Shown here: piece by piece, positions 9,541 to 19,803 of the stretch
Numbering within the stretch: position 1 is the first letter of the stretch
How the letters are laid out: each line of letters opens with the position of its first letter
Assembly: GCA_027600665.1 (NCBI GenBank)
Contig: JADGJL010000497.1
Coordinates: 1 to 19,871 of the forward strand
Reading direction: 5' to 3'
DNA from: Irineochytrium annulatum
Taxonomy: Eukaryota; Chytridiomycota; Chytridiomycetes; Chytridiales; Chytridiaceae
DNA length: 19,871 nucleotides
Notes under the pieces: model-generated
Database searches by the model: none
Told to the model about the DNA's origin: nothing
The model's input: the letters and a program-made list of their open reading frames with translations, nothing else
Program-made: the position numbers and the translations under genes

Positions 9541-9724
9541 TAAGGTTGCTGCTACAAATTGCTTTCTGTTTTTTTTTGGCTTTCGTTCAGAGCGTTATTA
9601 GGTTGATGTACCTGCTCTTTTTAAGCTGAGAGCTCTTCATTTCTTTTCAACTGTCAGTAAATGTTAATAGTTACAACTGAAATACGTTGGAGGCTTGAGC
9701 ATTCAACATCAATCATCGGACACC

Positions 9725-11130
9725 ATGCTGAGCCTCGCTGCCGTGTTCGCGGGCCTGCTGGCCGCCGCCCGAGGTGAGATGCAGCTGACAAATAAGGCGT
9801 TGAAGATGGCTCATGGGCCCGCCCCGTTGCCTTCCGTTGCCGTCGAGCGTTCTAACACCCTTATCTTGTGCAGCTTCATTTCTCCCTGTTGTTATCTGGC
9901 ACGGTGAGCATAAGCCGCTTATGTGTTTTTGAGTGTGTTTATTCATTTAACGAGCGACTTTGAAGGAATGGGGGACAGTTGCTGCAATCCGGATAGGTGA
10001 CATTAGCTAGGCATCCTTGGCTTCCGGTCGCTCATCGCCTTCGCTTTGCATCAGCATGGGAATGATCATCGAATGGATTCAGGAGGTCCTGCCGGGCGTC
10101 GAGGTGCATTCGGTGCAGCTTGGGGCCACCGAGGAGGACGATAGGAACTCGGGATTCTTTGGGCTGGTAAACAACCAGGTTGGTTGACTTCAATTCCAAC
10201 AAGGTGGCATTGCTCGCTCTTGTGCTGTCGTTGTGTACACTGATCGCTCTTGCGTTAAATCACATTGGAACGTAGATCGACGAAACCTGCGCGAAGATCA
10301 ACGAGGTCCCCTTTCTCTCCCACGGTTACAACGCCATCGGCTTCTCTCAGGGCGGCCTCTTCCTCCGCGGCCTCGCGCAGCGCTGCAACCATCTAGGCAA
10401 CGCGAAGATGCGGTCCCTTATCACCTTTGGCTCCCCGCACATGGGCGTATCGGACGCCCCCGGCTGCCTCAACAGCACGGATCTGAATTGCGGAATCATG
10501 AGAAACCTGATCCGGGCGGGCGGGTATCTTAGCTGGGTGCAGGGGAGGAGCGTGCAGGCGCAGTATTACAAGGACCCGAAGAACATGGGGCTGTATAGGG
10601 AGAGGAGCTTGTTTCTCGCGGGCATCAACAATGAGGTCGAGGGGAAGAGGGAGGAGATTTACAGGCAAAACCTAGTGGGGCTCAGGAAGTTGGTGGCCAT
10701 AAGGTTCAGCGAGGAGGGCACGGCTGTTCCCGGGGAGAGTTCTGTAAGCTTTACTATTCCTCTTGTTTTTCCTTGTGGGTTGTTTTCGCCTCATGTATTT
10801 GGTAGTGGTTCGGTTTCTACGAGGAGAACATGGAGCTAGTAACCATGCGGGAAACACAGGGCTACAAAGAGGACTGGATTGGCCTTCGGACACTGGATGA
10901 GGCCGGCAAGTTGACGTTTGGCGTGGCTGATGGGAAACATGTGAGTTTAAATCTGCTGGTCAACGCACACGAACGTAATACCATCCCTGCAGATGAAAAT
11001 ATCGAAGGAGCACATTCAGGAGCTTATTCTCGAGCATTTTGTGGCAGGCTCCGTCGACAACGACGACGACAACGACGCCATATTTACAGGGGACGCGATA
11101 GGGAGCAGTCGGCAAAAGATTTTGGCATGA
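9725..11130 (+). CDS. PPT1: Palmitoyl-protein thioesterase 1 (seven exons)
   Basis: Lysosomal/vacuolar alpha/beta hydrolase that removes thioester-linked palmitate from cysteines during protein breakdown. Exons: 9725-9773, 9874-9903, 9966-9996, 10055-10178, 10276-10743, 10806-10940, 10993-11130; 324 aa, close to the 306 aa of human PPT1. Introns are 100, 62, 58, 97, 62 and 52 bp. A signal peptide (MLSLAAVFAGLLAAARA) leads directly into LPVVIWHGMGDSCCNP, the family N-terminal hallmark. The nucleophile is Ser102 in YNAIGFSQGG. FGSPHMGV and WFGFY follow, and the general-base His279 sits in ADGKH. At the position of the triad Asp (human KFLNDS) this protein reads RFSEEG, with Glu225. The gene is otherwise intact. 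Exons 2 and 3 are micro-exons of 30 and 31 nt. The acidic tail (DNDDDND) beyond the family's usual end is an extra. Confidence 0.95.
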
Positions 11131-11335
11131 TGCATGGGCGGAGGCCATTTATAGTTTAGTTAGCAGTCACTGAGGATCTATGCGTTGTTTCCAGTTGGTG
11201 CATGTATGGCTGGTCAGAGAGTCTTGCCTGTTGTGAAAAAGCCGCCTACTCAAACCACCTGCCTGTGTTGCGACATCGACTCCCATCGACTCCCCGTCAT
11301 CTCAGTCCGTTCATCCGGCCCTGAATCGTCCCGAT

Positions 11336-13555
11336 ATGGCCGCTACCCCAACCTCGGCCGAGATCGACTCGCTGGATCGCTACTCCGTCATCGCCAACTA
11401 TGCACCAGGTGAGACCCCTTTGCCTGCGACAGCCGCTGAACACAGTACTCTTCGACCCTCCAGCGAATCCCGATGAGATAAAGATGTCCATCGGGCAGCT
11501 GATCACGATCGTGCAGAGCTACGACGATGGCTGGGTGATGGGCCGTAACGAGCACAGCAAGCAGATCGGCCTTCTCCCGAGGAACTTTCTTTCTGAACAC
11601 CCCGTGCCGAAGCAGCAGCCCGCCGGCTCCGCGGCGGCGTCATCGCTCGCGCCGCCCGGTGGGGAGGTGAAGGCCATGCAGAGGGTCAGCTCGATGAAGA
11701 AGGACGCCCCAATGTCGAAGGCGGACGAGGCGCGCATGGACGCTGTGAACAGGGGCGGCGACGCTCCGCCCACGTACGACTTCCCGCCATCATCCAACAG
11801 CACCTCCAGCAACGCTGCGGCCAACCCTTCATCATCCTACGCCGCCTCCACGAGCGTCAACATCTCCAACCGGATGTCCAGCCTCGCCGTCGCCGGCTCC
11901 GCGGGTTCGGGGCCGGTAGGAGCCCCGAAGTCTGTCGCGGCGCAGACGGCGCCGTTTGCGCACGTCACAAGCTACCCGATCTCCGTCATCCCGAGGCCCG
12001 TACCGACTTCTGCCACATCCGGCATGGCGAGCTCGCTGCTGGACACGAGCATTGTGAGCAACACAGCCGTTCAGTCGGTTTTGTCGAAGGACGAGCTTGC
12101 GAGGAAAATTGAGGATATCAGGAAGGTTAGGGCCGCAAGGGCGAAGGTGCCGGCGAATATTGGCAGCTTTAAGATAACCGTTGTCGGGGACTCTGGTATC
12201 GGAAAGGTATGGATTCGCACTCGGTTATTTCATGACGTGGGGCTAATTCTTGTTCTACGATAGACCTCCCTTATTAAGAAATTCTTCACCATACCGGAGA
12301 TCACCTTCACCGACAACTTCCCCTCCTTCCCCTTCCCGACCACGCCCCGGATCACGGACCTTCGGGCCTCGACCATCCCAAACATCGCGCTTAAGACGGG
12401 CGAGGTCGCGAACAACTTCACGATCGTCGATACGCCCGGTTTTGGCTCCCAGATCGACGCGATCGCGACCATCGAGCCCGTTGTCAATCATCACGTCCAG
12501 AAGTTTAAGGAGACTGACGAGGTGTTTGAGAGGATGGAGAAGATTCCGAACTTGGTGCGGTTCTTGAATAGCGGATCCGGGGCTCACGGGCACGTTGACG
12601 TATGCATCTACGGCGTTCTGGTGAGGATACATCACACTTGATGGTTTGTTCGCAGGCAATTTAATCGTGCGTTTAAACAGCATCGATTGAAACCCGTCGA
12701 CATCGAGTACATGCGCCGCCTCGGCAACGTCGTCAACCTCGTCCCCGTAATCGTCAAGTGCGACACCCTGAAGCCTACCGAAATTACGGCGCTTAAGGTC
12801 TCCGTTCTCGAGGAGATCGCGCGCGCTAAAATCCCGATCTACGGCTTCGGCCTCCAAATGTCCGAGCTCCTCGAAGTGGCGCGTGCGGGGATCCCCGGTT
12901 GCGTGCCCTTTGCGATTTCGAACCATAACCAGATGACGGGTGGTGCCGAGAACGAGTTTGGCCTACTGAAGGACGCGCTTTTGTTCCACCACGCCGACGA
13001 CCTCCGCCAGCTCACGGCGGAGAGGTTTGTGAAATGGAGGAATGAGAGGCTTGCGAGCGACGAGGTTAATTACCAGGCTGAGATAAGGGCCAGGGAGCAG
13101 CAGCTGGCCCAGCAGCAGGAGAGGGAGCGGGTCGAGCGGGAGAGGAGGGAGCAGGAGCAGAGACAGAGGGCGGAGCAGGAGCGGATCCAGCAGCAGCAGC
13201 AGGAGATGTACAAACAGCAACAACAAATGCAGGAGAGGCAAAATATGTGGGTGCTTTTTGAATCATGCTTGTTTGTCGCAAGTATTTAACAATATACTGC
13301 ATATGCAGGACCAACCTTCAAAGCATGGGCCAGAGCGGTTCCTACGGCAACGGCCTGCCGCCGAACGGCCTCCCGCCCAACTCGGGTTCTCTAACCAATA
13401 TGCACTCGCCGTCATCACCGCCGACGAGCGGCGGGTCGAAGTGGGGTTTTAAACTTGGCGGGCAGAAGCAGCCCGTCCTCTCGGACTCGGCTTCGATGAC
13501 CAGCGACTCAGGCGCGTCGTCGCATAAGAAGGGGTTCGGGATTATTCGGAAATGA
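11336..13555 (+). CDS. Septin-family GTPase with N-terminal SH3 domain
   Basis: Septins are filament-forming GTPases at the cell cortex and division sites. Exons 11336-11408, 11464-12206, 12264-12620, 12681-13246 and 13309-13555 give 661 aa; introns are 55, 57, 60 and 62 bp. Residues 16-69 form an SH3 domain: YSVIANYAP, DEIKMSIGQLITI, DDGWVMGRN, GLLPRNFLSE. A disordered Ser/Ala/Pro linker spans about 70-245. The septin G domain follows: P-loop GDSGIGKTS (266-274, split by an intron after Lys272), DTPGFG (328-333), DVCIYGV, then VPVIVKCDTLKP with the xKxD G4 motif at 416-419, IPIYGFG and PFAIS. A Gln/Glu/Arg-rich coiled coil (about 518-580) and a Ser/Gly-rich tail end it. Exon 1 and exon 2 both contribute to the SH3 domain, and the intron between them joins in phase, so the fusion is in one continuous model. 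Conventional septins start with a polybasic segment and have no SH3 domain. Confidence 0.9.
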
Positions 13556-14080
13556 GGGGATAGGAGGATTAAAGAGGGTGGGGCTTTCTAATTGGGTTGT
13601 GATGTTATAATACTTATGCCGACATATATCTGTCTGGCGGAATGCTTCACTCGAGAGCCTTACATTTGAGGCGGGTCATTTGTTCTTTATCCTGAAATCG
13701 TTCTTTATGCAAATTTGATTCTCTTTTCGGTGGTTTGGTATTCTTCATATGTTCTAGTACTTGTGTTTGCCGCTTCTTTTCCATGTTAGACGGTTTGTAC
13801 CCGTTCAGTTACTGTTTTAGATACTGCTAAATAAACTCATGCCACCTTACCGATAGTGAGGTTTTTCTGAGTCACTAAATGTGCTTACATATTCGGACGA
13901 AGTTGGCCAGAGTTGGACCCTTCCTCTGACCTCCTCGAATTGAGCCCGCCACAAGGTCCCTGCATCCTCGCAGCCAACCTCGGTGCTCGGTACCATCCTC
14001 AAAGTCATCCTTACGCCTCCTTCGCTCCCTAAGGACCACTTGTTGGCGGCCAAACCCGCTGGACGAGCAGCCGACTCATC
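13556..14080. other. Spacer between septin and carboxypeptidase genes
   Basis: AT-rich and without a supported gene. It should contain the septin 3' untranslated region. An AATAAA word at about 13829-13834 is a possible polyadenylation signal, though far (about 275 bp) from the stop. The 3' half should hold the carboxypeptidase promoter. The open plus frame from 13983 runs out of frame through the carboxypeptidase signal-peptide exon and is not a gene. Confidence 0.5.
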
Positions 14081-15765
14081 ATGCGAGCCTCATCATATCC
14101 ACTCCTACTGCTCCTGGCGTCCATACTTTCGGTGGGCATCATTGGCAAACGCGCAAAACCGAAGATCTCCGTCGTCCCCGAACCACACGGTGAGTAAAGT
14201 GATGATGGGCACTCGGATCCGCTGACTCATCATCATCTACCTGCAGCCACCGCCTTCCTCATAACGGATCCCGTCCCGGCGTTCCCGGACGATGTCAATG
14301 CCGCCGTCGTTGGCTCGTACGCAGGGTACATGCCCGTGCCGTCGCCGACGTCTCCGGAGCAGGTCGACAGCCTCTTCTTCTGGTACTTCCCCGGACCTTC
14401 GGCGTCACGTACCCTCGTCTGTATTATTCTCTGCTATTCATTTCCATATTTTCCCCGACAAAGGCGTATCTGACTCCATATCGCCCTTTCACTTATTGCT
14501 AAACAGACGGTTTACTTGAACGGCGGTCCCGGCTGCTCCTCCCTCGTCGGCCTCTTCCAGTCCAACGGGCCCGTCCGCTACGATGCCTCTGGAAAGTTTT
14601 ATGCGCACAACGCGTCCTGGCACCTGCAGACGCACGTCGTGTATGTGGATCAGCCGGTTGGCACGGGATACAGCTTTGGCGGGTCGTCCGCGGACGGCGG
14701 CGGGCAGGGAGAGCAGGCGGTTGCGAAGGTCATGAGGGGGTTTCTGGGGAGGTTCTTGACGGTGTTTGACAAGGTCTTGAAGGCGGGTGGTCCAGGGCAG
14801 GTGCAGGTCGTGCTGGCAGGGGAGAGCTTTGCGGGGCAGTACCTGCCGTTTTTGGCGATGGAGGTGTTGACGGCGAACTCACTTGCGTGGTTGACGGGCG
14901 ATGTCGTCGTAAGCCATCATTTTTTAGAGGAGTTAAGCGGTTTATTTTGATTAATCAGCTTGTAATTCGATTTTAGATCCACCTTAAATCTCTTCTCATC
15001 CTCTCCCCGTGGTTCTATGCCGCGCGGCAGTACGAGTCCTACCTCGCCTACATTCTCTCCAACAATCTCCTCCGCAAAGACCCGGATGCGCTCTCGGACC
15101 TCAACCTGCTATACTCGGCCTGCGAGATCCAGATCCGCCGTAGCCCCGCCACCTACATACCAGTCTGCGCGTCCATGGTCGACTACGTCCGCGCATACGT
15201 CCAGGACAACGACCCCGGGTCGTGCCTGAACGAGTACGACATGCGCTTGACGGCTCAGGGCGTCTGCGCTGGCGACCTGACCTACGGTGACTTTATGTTG
15301 CTGTCCCTTCTAAACTCGCCGTCGTTTCGGTCCATCATCCACGCGGATGCGCCTGGGTCGCCGTCGACGTTTCTGCCGTGCTCCAGCGCTGTGCTGCAGC
15401 AGATGTCGCCGGACGCGAGCGGCCAGAGCTACAGCCAGCTGCAGGTCGTGCTGTCGCTCGGCGTGCCCGTCACGGTCGTGTCGGGCGAGAGTGACATGAT
15501 CACAAACTCGCTGGGCGTCGGCTGGGGGTTGGGGAACATGACGTGGCTGTTGGGGACCGGGTTCGGAGTTGACGTGGATTTAGGCGCGGCGGCGTTCAAG
15601 GTTGGGGGCGATGTCGTGGGGAGCGTGATATCGGCGAGGAATTTAGCTTGGTATAGGCTTAAGAACGCAGGTCACTATGTGGGCATGGACGCCCCAGTGT
15701 CGGCTGGCAGCGTACTGGGGAGCGTTTTGGCGAACTCGTCCTGCAGGGCTCCTCTCATATGCTGA
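14081..15765 (+). CDS. Serine carboxypeptidase, peptidase family S10 (four exons)
   Basis: Secreted or vacuolar exopeptidase that removes C-terminal residues. Exons 14081-14189, 14247-14416, 14507-14908 and 14977-15765 give 489 aa, a normal S10 length; introns are 57, 90 and 68 bp. A signal peptide (Leu-rich, MRASS start) is followed by GSYAGYMPV and SLFFWYFPG, the usual N-terminal S10 blocks. NGGPGCSS (98-105) forms the oxyanion region and VDQPVGTGYSF follows. Triad: Ser200 in GESFAGQY, Asp400 in SGESDMITN, His460 in NAGHYVGMD. Where many S10 enzymes have a GNGW-type segment after the nucleophile domain, this one reads LILSPWFYAARQY. The second intron needs a weak donor (GTCTGT); it is chosen because it alone joins in phase to the exon starting TVYLNGGPGC. 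It could be CPY-like or KEX1-like; no C-terminal membrane anchor is seen, which is against KEX1. Confidence 0.92.
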
Positions 15766-16544
15766 GGTCCCTTCGTTTTCTTTTTTTTCCATTTGAGCTC
15801 TTCCGTGACTGGGTTATATGCACACCGACGCCACTTTTCACGAACTTCCCCGTTGTCGCGATGTTTTCTTTTCTCCTCTCCTTTTTCCGCCTTTTCTGCT
15901 GCCAACAAATACGTACTGTCCTCGCAAACGAAGCTTTGATATCTTCCTGGCCCCTTGGCTTTTCAGCAGGCTTTTCGACATGGTCGTCTTCGAGGTGGGT
16001 CCCACCGTCCGCCAATTTAAAAAAAAAAGATTTCAAACCCCGCCCTGGCTTTTTCGCGCCAGCAAGGGCCCTCACGCGACCTCGCAGCAGCGCACTTTTT
16101 CTCAGCAGCAGCGAGTGGGCGGGGATCCCTGACGCATAACTCAGCGGCGACCGCCCCACCTCGCGCCCTGCCCGGTCCAGATATTGGATATTGGAGCGAG
16201 TGCTCGGCGCCCAGAGTAGAAGAATCCCCAATTACAGATCGACGCTCCACGACGGCCTCACCAGCTGCGACGGCCGCACCCGACGACGCCCGGACCGACC
16301 GTCTGCAGGCAGGCAGCCTCTTCTGTTCGATCAGCTCGCCCGATCGCCGGGCATCCAAGCATTCGGATCAGCAGCCACCCCTGCGCCGACCGGTACATCG
16401 GCATTCCGTGTCAGTGACGCAGGAGGAGGACCGTGTTTCGACAACTCGCGCGCCCTCCACACCCCGACAACATCGTCCCCCACCTCCTTAACACGTCTCT
16501 GACGACGGCCTTGCTGCGGAGGAAGGAATTGCTCCTCGCCGACA
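15766..16544. other. Spacer with pyrimidine-rich stretch upstream of the PP1 subunit gene
   Basis: No gene is supported. From 15770 to about 15900 the plus strand is C/T-rich; a Lys/Arg-rich minus frame (15755-16231) reflects that. An A run lies at 16018-16028. From about 16130 the DNA turns GC-rich with several short open frames that carry no motif; this is probably the promoter and leader of the following gene, which may include a non-coding first exon. Confidence 0.45.
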
Positions 16545-18465
16545 ATGCTCGCCCACCGCCGAGACCCCATCGACCAACGGCCCTTGCCGGTCGACGTCTC
16601 GTGCGCGACCACATTAACCCCCGCCGCGCTCAGCCGCAGCAGCACCTACGACTACAGGCCGCTTGTGCCTGAGGTGCCTTGCCTGTCATTCTTCCCTTGC
16701 GCCTCCAACTAAACCATTTCTTGCATAGCGGCCGTCGCGACTCCTGGCGAAAAGAGTCCCGCACAAGATCCTGACCCGTTCCCGCACGCCGTCTCCGACA
16801 CCTCTACCACCCTCAGTCCTGGCCTGGGCTTCAGACTCGTTGTTTCGCCCCTCCACCACCTCCGCCAGTGCGCGCTTCGAACGCCCCCGGCAGCCCCAGC
16901 AGCCGATCCTCAGCCCGTTACCTTCCCCGCCAAAACCCGCCATCAGGCCCATTTTGAAGCTCTCCCCGACGTTGAAGGGCTCCACGCCGGCCGTCGCGTA
17001 CCCGCTTTCCCCCGTCTCGCCTACGGGCACCTCGCCACCAAGGAGGAGGCCCGCGTCGGCGGGCCCACCAACAGGGAAGAGCCTTACCTTCGACCACCAG
17101 CTCGAACGCGTCTGCTTGTTCAACTCCGAGGATGACCCGAGCGAGGTCGGAAGGGGGTGCAGGTCTGGCGCGTCCTTGCGCGTCGTCATGGACCCTGGGA
17201 TGTGTCCGGAGAAGGTGGGATAATTTTCCTTGCTTATTTTTATTTTCCTCTAAGAGCGAAGCATTAACGTGATTACGCGTATACAGAGAAGATCCTCGGC
17301 GGACCCCGCGGCCCCGCGGCACGGAGCCTCCCGCTGGACGCTCCGCCCCGTCAACCGCGGGCCCTGCTCGAACGCCCTGTCCGCCGGCTGCCCCGTATCG
17401 CTCGACACGGTCGTCATGGACGAGGCCACGCTGTCCTCCCGCCACCAACACCCACCGCGACTGACGGGCCGCGTCCTCGTCCGGAATTGGAGCTTCGAGA
17501 AGCAGGTGACGGTCCGATGCACCTTCGACTCTTGGCGGACGCACGTGGACGTGAAGGCGTCCTTCGAGGTCACGGTGGCGCCTTCGTGCGATGGCGTGGC
17601 CGGCGTGGACCGCTTCGTGTTCCACGTCGACACGCCAGGGTCGGCGAAGGGGGATGAAGGCGCGGCCGTCAGGTGCGAGCTGGCGATGGCGGTGAAGTGC
17701 GTGATGGCGGGCGCGGAGCATTGGGACAACAACGGGGGAGCGGATCACGTATTCTCGCTCGCGGCGTCCGCCAGGGTGCCGGCGCCGCGGAGGAGGAAGG
17801 TGGTCGGGCCCAGCGGCCCCAGCATCGGTGGGGAGAGCTGGGTGGAGGCCCTGCGGCGGCCAGACAGCCCGCCGAAATCGGCGCCGCCGAGGCTGGAGCA
17901 GGTTCGCGACCGCGCGGTGTGGCGGGATCGGCCGGCCTCCTCCTCCTCGGGGGCGGCGGGCCCGGCGGTGACCCTGAGTGGGCCGCTTCCGCTCTCGACG
18001 CTGAACCAGCCCGAGAGCGTCACGGGCCCCATCATGTGGGGCGGCGGCTGCGGTGCGGAGGACTACTTCTCCCTCGGCGGCGGGCCCGACCCGTATTGGC
18101 GGCCGTCCGGCGGTATGATGGCGGGTCCGACGCCGTGTCCCGTGTCGGTCATGTCAGTCATGTCTGCGGGTTACAACGCGCCTACTCCCAGCGTGCTGGC
18201 GAGGACCGGCGATGCGGGTGGGCTCTCGGCGACGAGGGTTGAGAAGGATGTGGGGGGCGGGTTGGGGACGCGCGGCAGGGGACTGGTGAGGATTACGAGA
18301 CGCGCTGGTGGTGGGCTGACGTCACCGATAGGGGATGACGGCGGCTTCAGTGGTGATGAGGTCGTTGCGGACGGCGGTGCTGGGCAGGAGGCGGACGTTG
18401 GGCTGGGGCTCATGGTTTGGCGCCGAGGTAGTGCACGGACATTTGTATGTGGGAGGCATGAGTAG
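16545..18465 (+). CDS. Glycogen-targeting protein phosphatase 1 regulatory subunit with CBM21 domain
   Basis: Brings the PP1 catalytic subunit to glycogen, where it dephosphorylates glycogen synthase and related enzymes (the family of yeast Gac1, Pig1 and Pig2 and animal PPP1R3). Exons 16545-16673, 16729-17214 and 17287-18465 give 597 aa; introns are 55 bp (branch CCAACTAAAC) and 72 bp (branch ATTAACG), both phase 0. A Pro/Ser-rich, disordered N-terminus is followed by GKSLTFDHQLERVCLF (159-174): KSLTF is an RVxF-like PP1 docking motif, and the segment after it is the usual lead-in to CBM21. The CBM21 domain (about 240-362) shows LTGRVLVRNWSFEKQVTVR, CTFDSWRTH, a DRFVFHVDTP block, and EHWDNNGG with the WDNN carbohydrate-binding signature. 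The last 230 residues are Gly/Ser/Pro-rich without a motif. The start is the first Met giving an open, in-phase first exon (YDYRPLVPE), and a longer leader cannot be excluded. Confidence 0.87.
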
Positions 18466-19692
18466 AGAGTGCCTTTTTTTTAATATTTGCAGGCGAAGGA
18501 CTTTTCGGTTAGAGATGCATCCTTTCCTACTTTCGTTGGATTTTTTTTCGCTCCACTTCTTGTACTCGTGTGAACTCCGAGAACATTGTCGCCCATGATT
18601 ACTGATTTTTCCCTTTTTCCAAGTATACATATTTGCCTGTCGTGTATTTATTCGCTGTTGTCGGTCATAATTTCACTTCTTTCTCACCTTCTTCGCCTAG
18701 CCTAACTCACTTCACTGTTTTCTGACATTCCTATTGAGAAGAAGGGTACACTCACTTCAATCTCCTTTTTTCATTTCATCCTCACTTCACACACCGTCAC
18801 GGTGGCAATAATAAAGGACGCTTCATCTTAAGGTTTTGGAGGATGACACGCATCCTTTTCATTTGAAGGGTTCGGCTCACTTAGCATATCATCCCGCAAA
18901 CTTATTGCAGACATAATAAGTGTGTGCCTAAGTGTGTGCCTTTAGCAGTGCAGTCAGCGTCATTTAACAGACTTCCGCTCCGTTCAAATACTTTGGTGTA
19001 CCATTTTGAACGTCGATTAGGACTTCCTTTATTTCACACAATATATACACGTATTTTAAACAAACGAAATCAGTCTAAACACATAGCAGCTACAAAGGCA
19101 CTGGGGGTAATTCAGACACGTCAAAATGCGTGTACGCGGGGAAACGATACACATTGGTGAAGACACAAGCACCTTGAGGAGATCTAACAGGTAAACTGAC
19201 ATATGGGCGGACTTTATGAGCACGTCCAGTGGTAGTAACGTGGCGTGGGAGACACGAGAGAAAGGAGAATTAATGACAAACCGAACGGAAATCCTAACAG
19301 TGAACGTAGCAAAACGTAAAAGTACGGGACGTTCAAGCTGACCGATAAAAGATTAATTGTCTTAAGGGAACTCACAAGAAGGGCCGGGATGTGCGCTCCA
19401 CTGTACAAGGAATTGGAGAAGTAATGCCGGCGTTTGAAACAACATTATAAAGCACATCCAAGTGCGACTCACGGAAGGAGCAACAAAAGCCCAAAGAAGG
19501 ACAACAGAAAAGGCCTAGCAAGATATCGGAAAGTTCGAATATTGAATGTACAAAGCGCGAAACCATCGAGCCAAAAAAAACAACAATTAACAATCTAGAA
19601 AAGGGGTGAGGGCGAACTCGCGTAAAGTCTATATGTCACATCCCACAAAACACACAAAACTCCAAGGCTCCTTCCGGAGTTCGTGATCCGCT
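18466..19692. other. AT-rich spacer between convergent genes
   Basis: About 1.2 kb with no supported gene. It should contain the 3' ends of the plus-strand PP1 subunit gene and the minus-strand zinc-finger gene. An AATAAA-like word occurs near 18808-18813. Several open frames of 60-80 codons (18924-19160 plus, 19372-19593 minus) have no motif and match chance in AT-rich DNA. Confidence 0.5.
18917..18940. repeat. 12-bp tandem duplication
   Basis: Two adjacent perfect copies of TAAGTGTGTGCC, at 18917-18928 and 18929-18940, in the convergent spacer. Probably replication slippage; no function is apparent. Confidence 0.8.
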
Positions 19693-19803
19693 CTAGAATC
19701 CACGCACGTGACCTTCAGCGAGCAGGTGCCGGTGCAACAGGTCGAGCTTAACAAAGCGGTGGCTGCAGGTCGCGCAACCGAACGGCCTCGTCTTATCATG
19801 CAT
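19693..19803 (-). CDS. Terminal exon of a C2H2 zinc-finger protein (5' part outside window)
   Basis: The minus strand reads MHDKTRPFGCATC, then 12 residues, then His, five residues, His, and stops (TAG) at 19695-19693. This is a complete C2H2 finger (C-x2-C-x12-H-x5-H) with the conserved Phe and Leu in place. The H-D-K-T-R-P-F lead resembles the TGEKPF-type linker that joins tandem fingers, so the preceding His would close an earlier finger coded off the right edge. The exon opens after TTTCAG, preceded by a T8 tract and a CTGAT branch-like word. The upstream exon is not in the window, or at most its last three bases (a GTTGGT donor could start at 19868). DNA binding as a transcription factor is likely from the family; the target is unknown. 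Confidence 0.72.
   Translation of the reverse strand: MHDKTRPFGCATCSHRFVKLDLLHRHLLAEGHVRGF

Noticed and set aside
12255..12926. Minus-strand open frame of 223 codons opposite the septin GTPase exons
   Set aside because: The sense strand carries the septin P-loop-following region, DTPGFG and the xKxD motif; the antisense frame has no motif and reads through a septin intron.
13868..13874. TGAGTCA, a Gcn4/AP-1-type site about 210 bp before the carboxypeptidase start
   Set aside because: A single 7-mer is expected by chance in a window of this size and has no second copy or spacing support nearby.
15755..16231. Minus-strand open frame of 158 codons
   Set aside because: Its Lys/Arg-rich composition follows from the pyrimidine-rich plus strand; there is no domain, no splice logic, and it overlaps the carboxypeptidase stop region.
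16731..17130. Second open plus frame inside exon 2 of the PP1 subunit gene (AVATPGEKSPAQDP...)
   Set aside because: It reads plausibly, but only the frame in phase with exon 1 reaches the KSLTF docking motif and the CBM21 exon.
16918..17748. Long minus-strand open frame (276 codons) opposite the PP1 subunit gene
   Set aside because: It is Arg/His/Pro-rich with no motif and lies opposite a plus-strand exon that encodes a clear CBM21 domain; GC-rich codon use on one strand opens the other.
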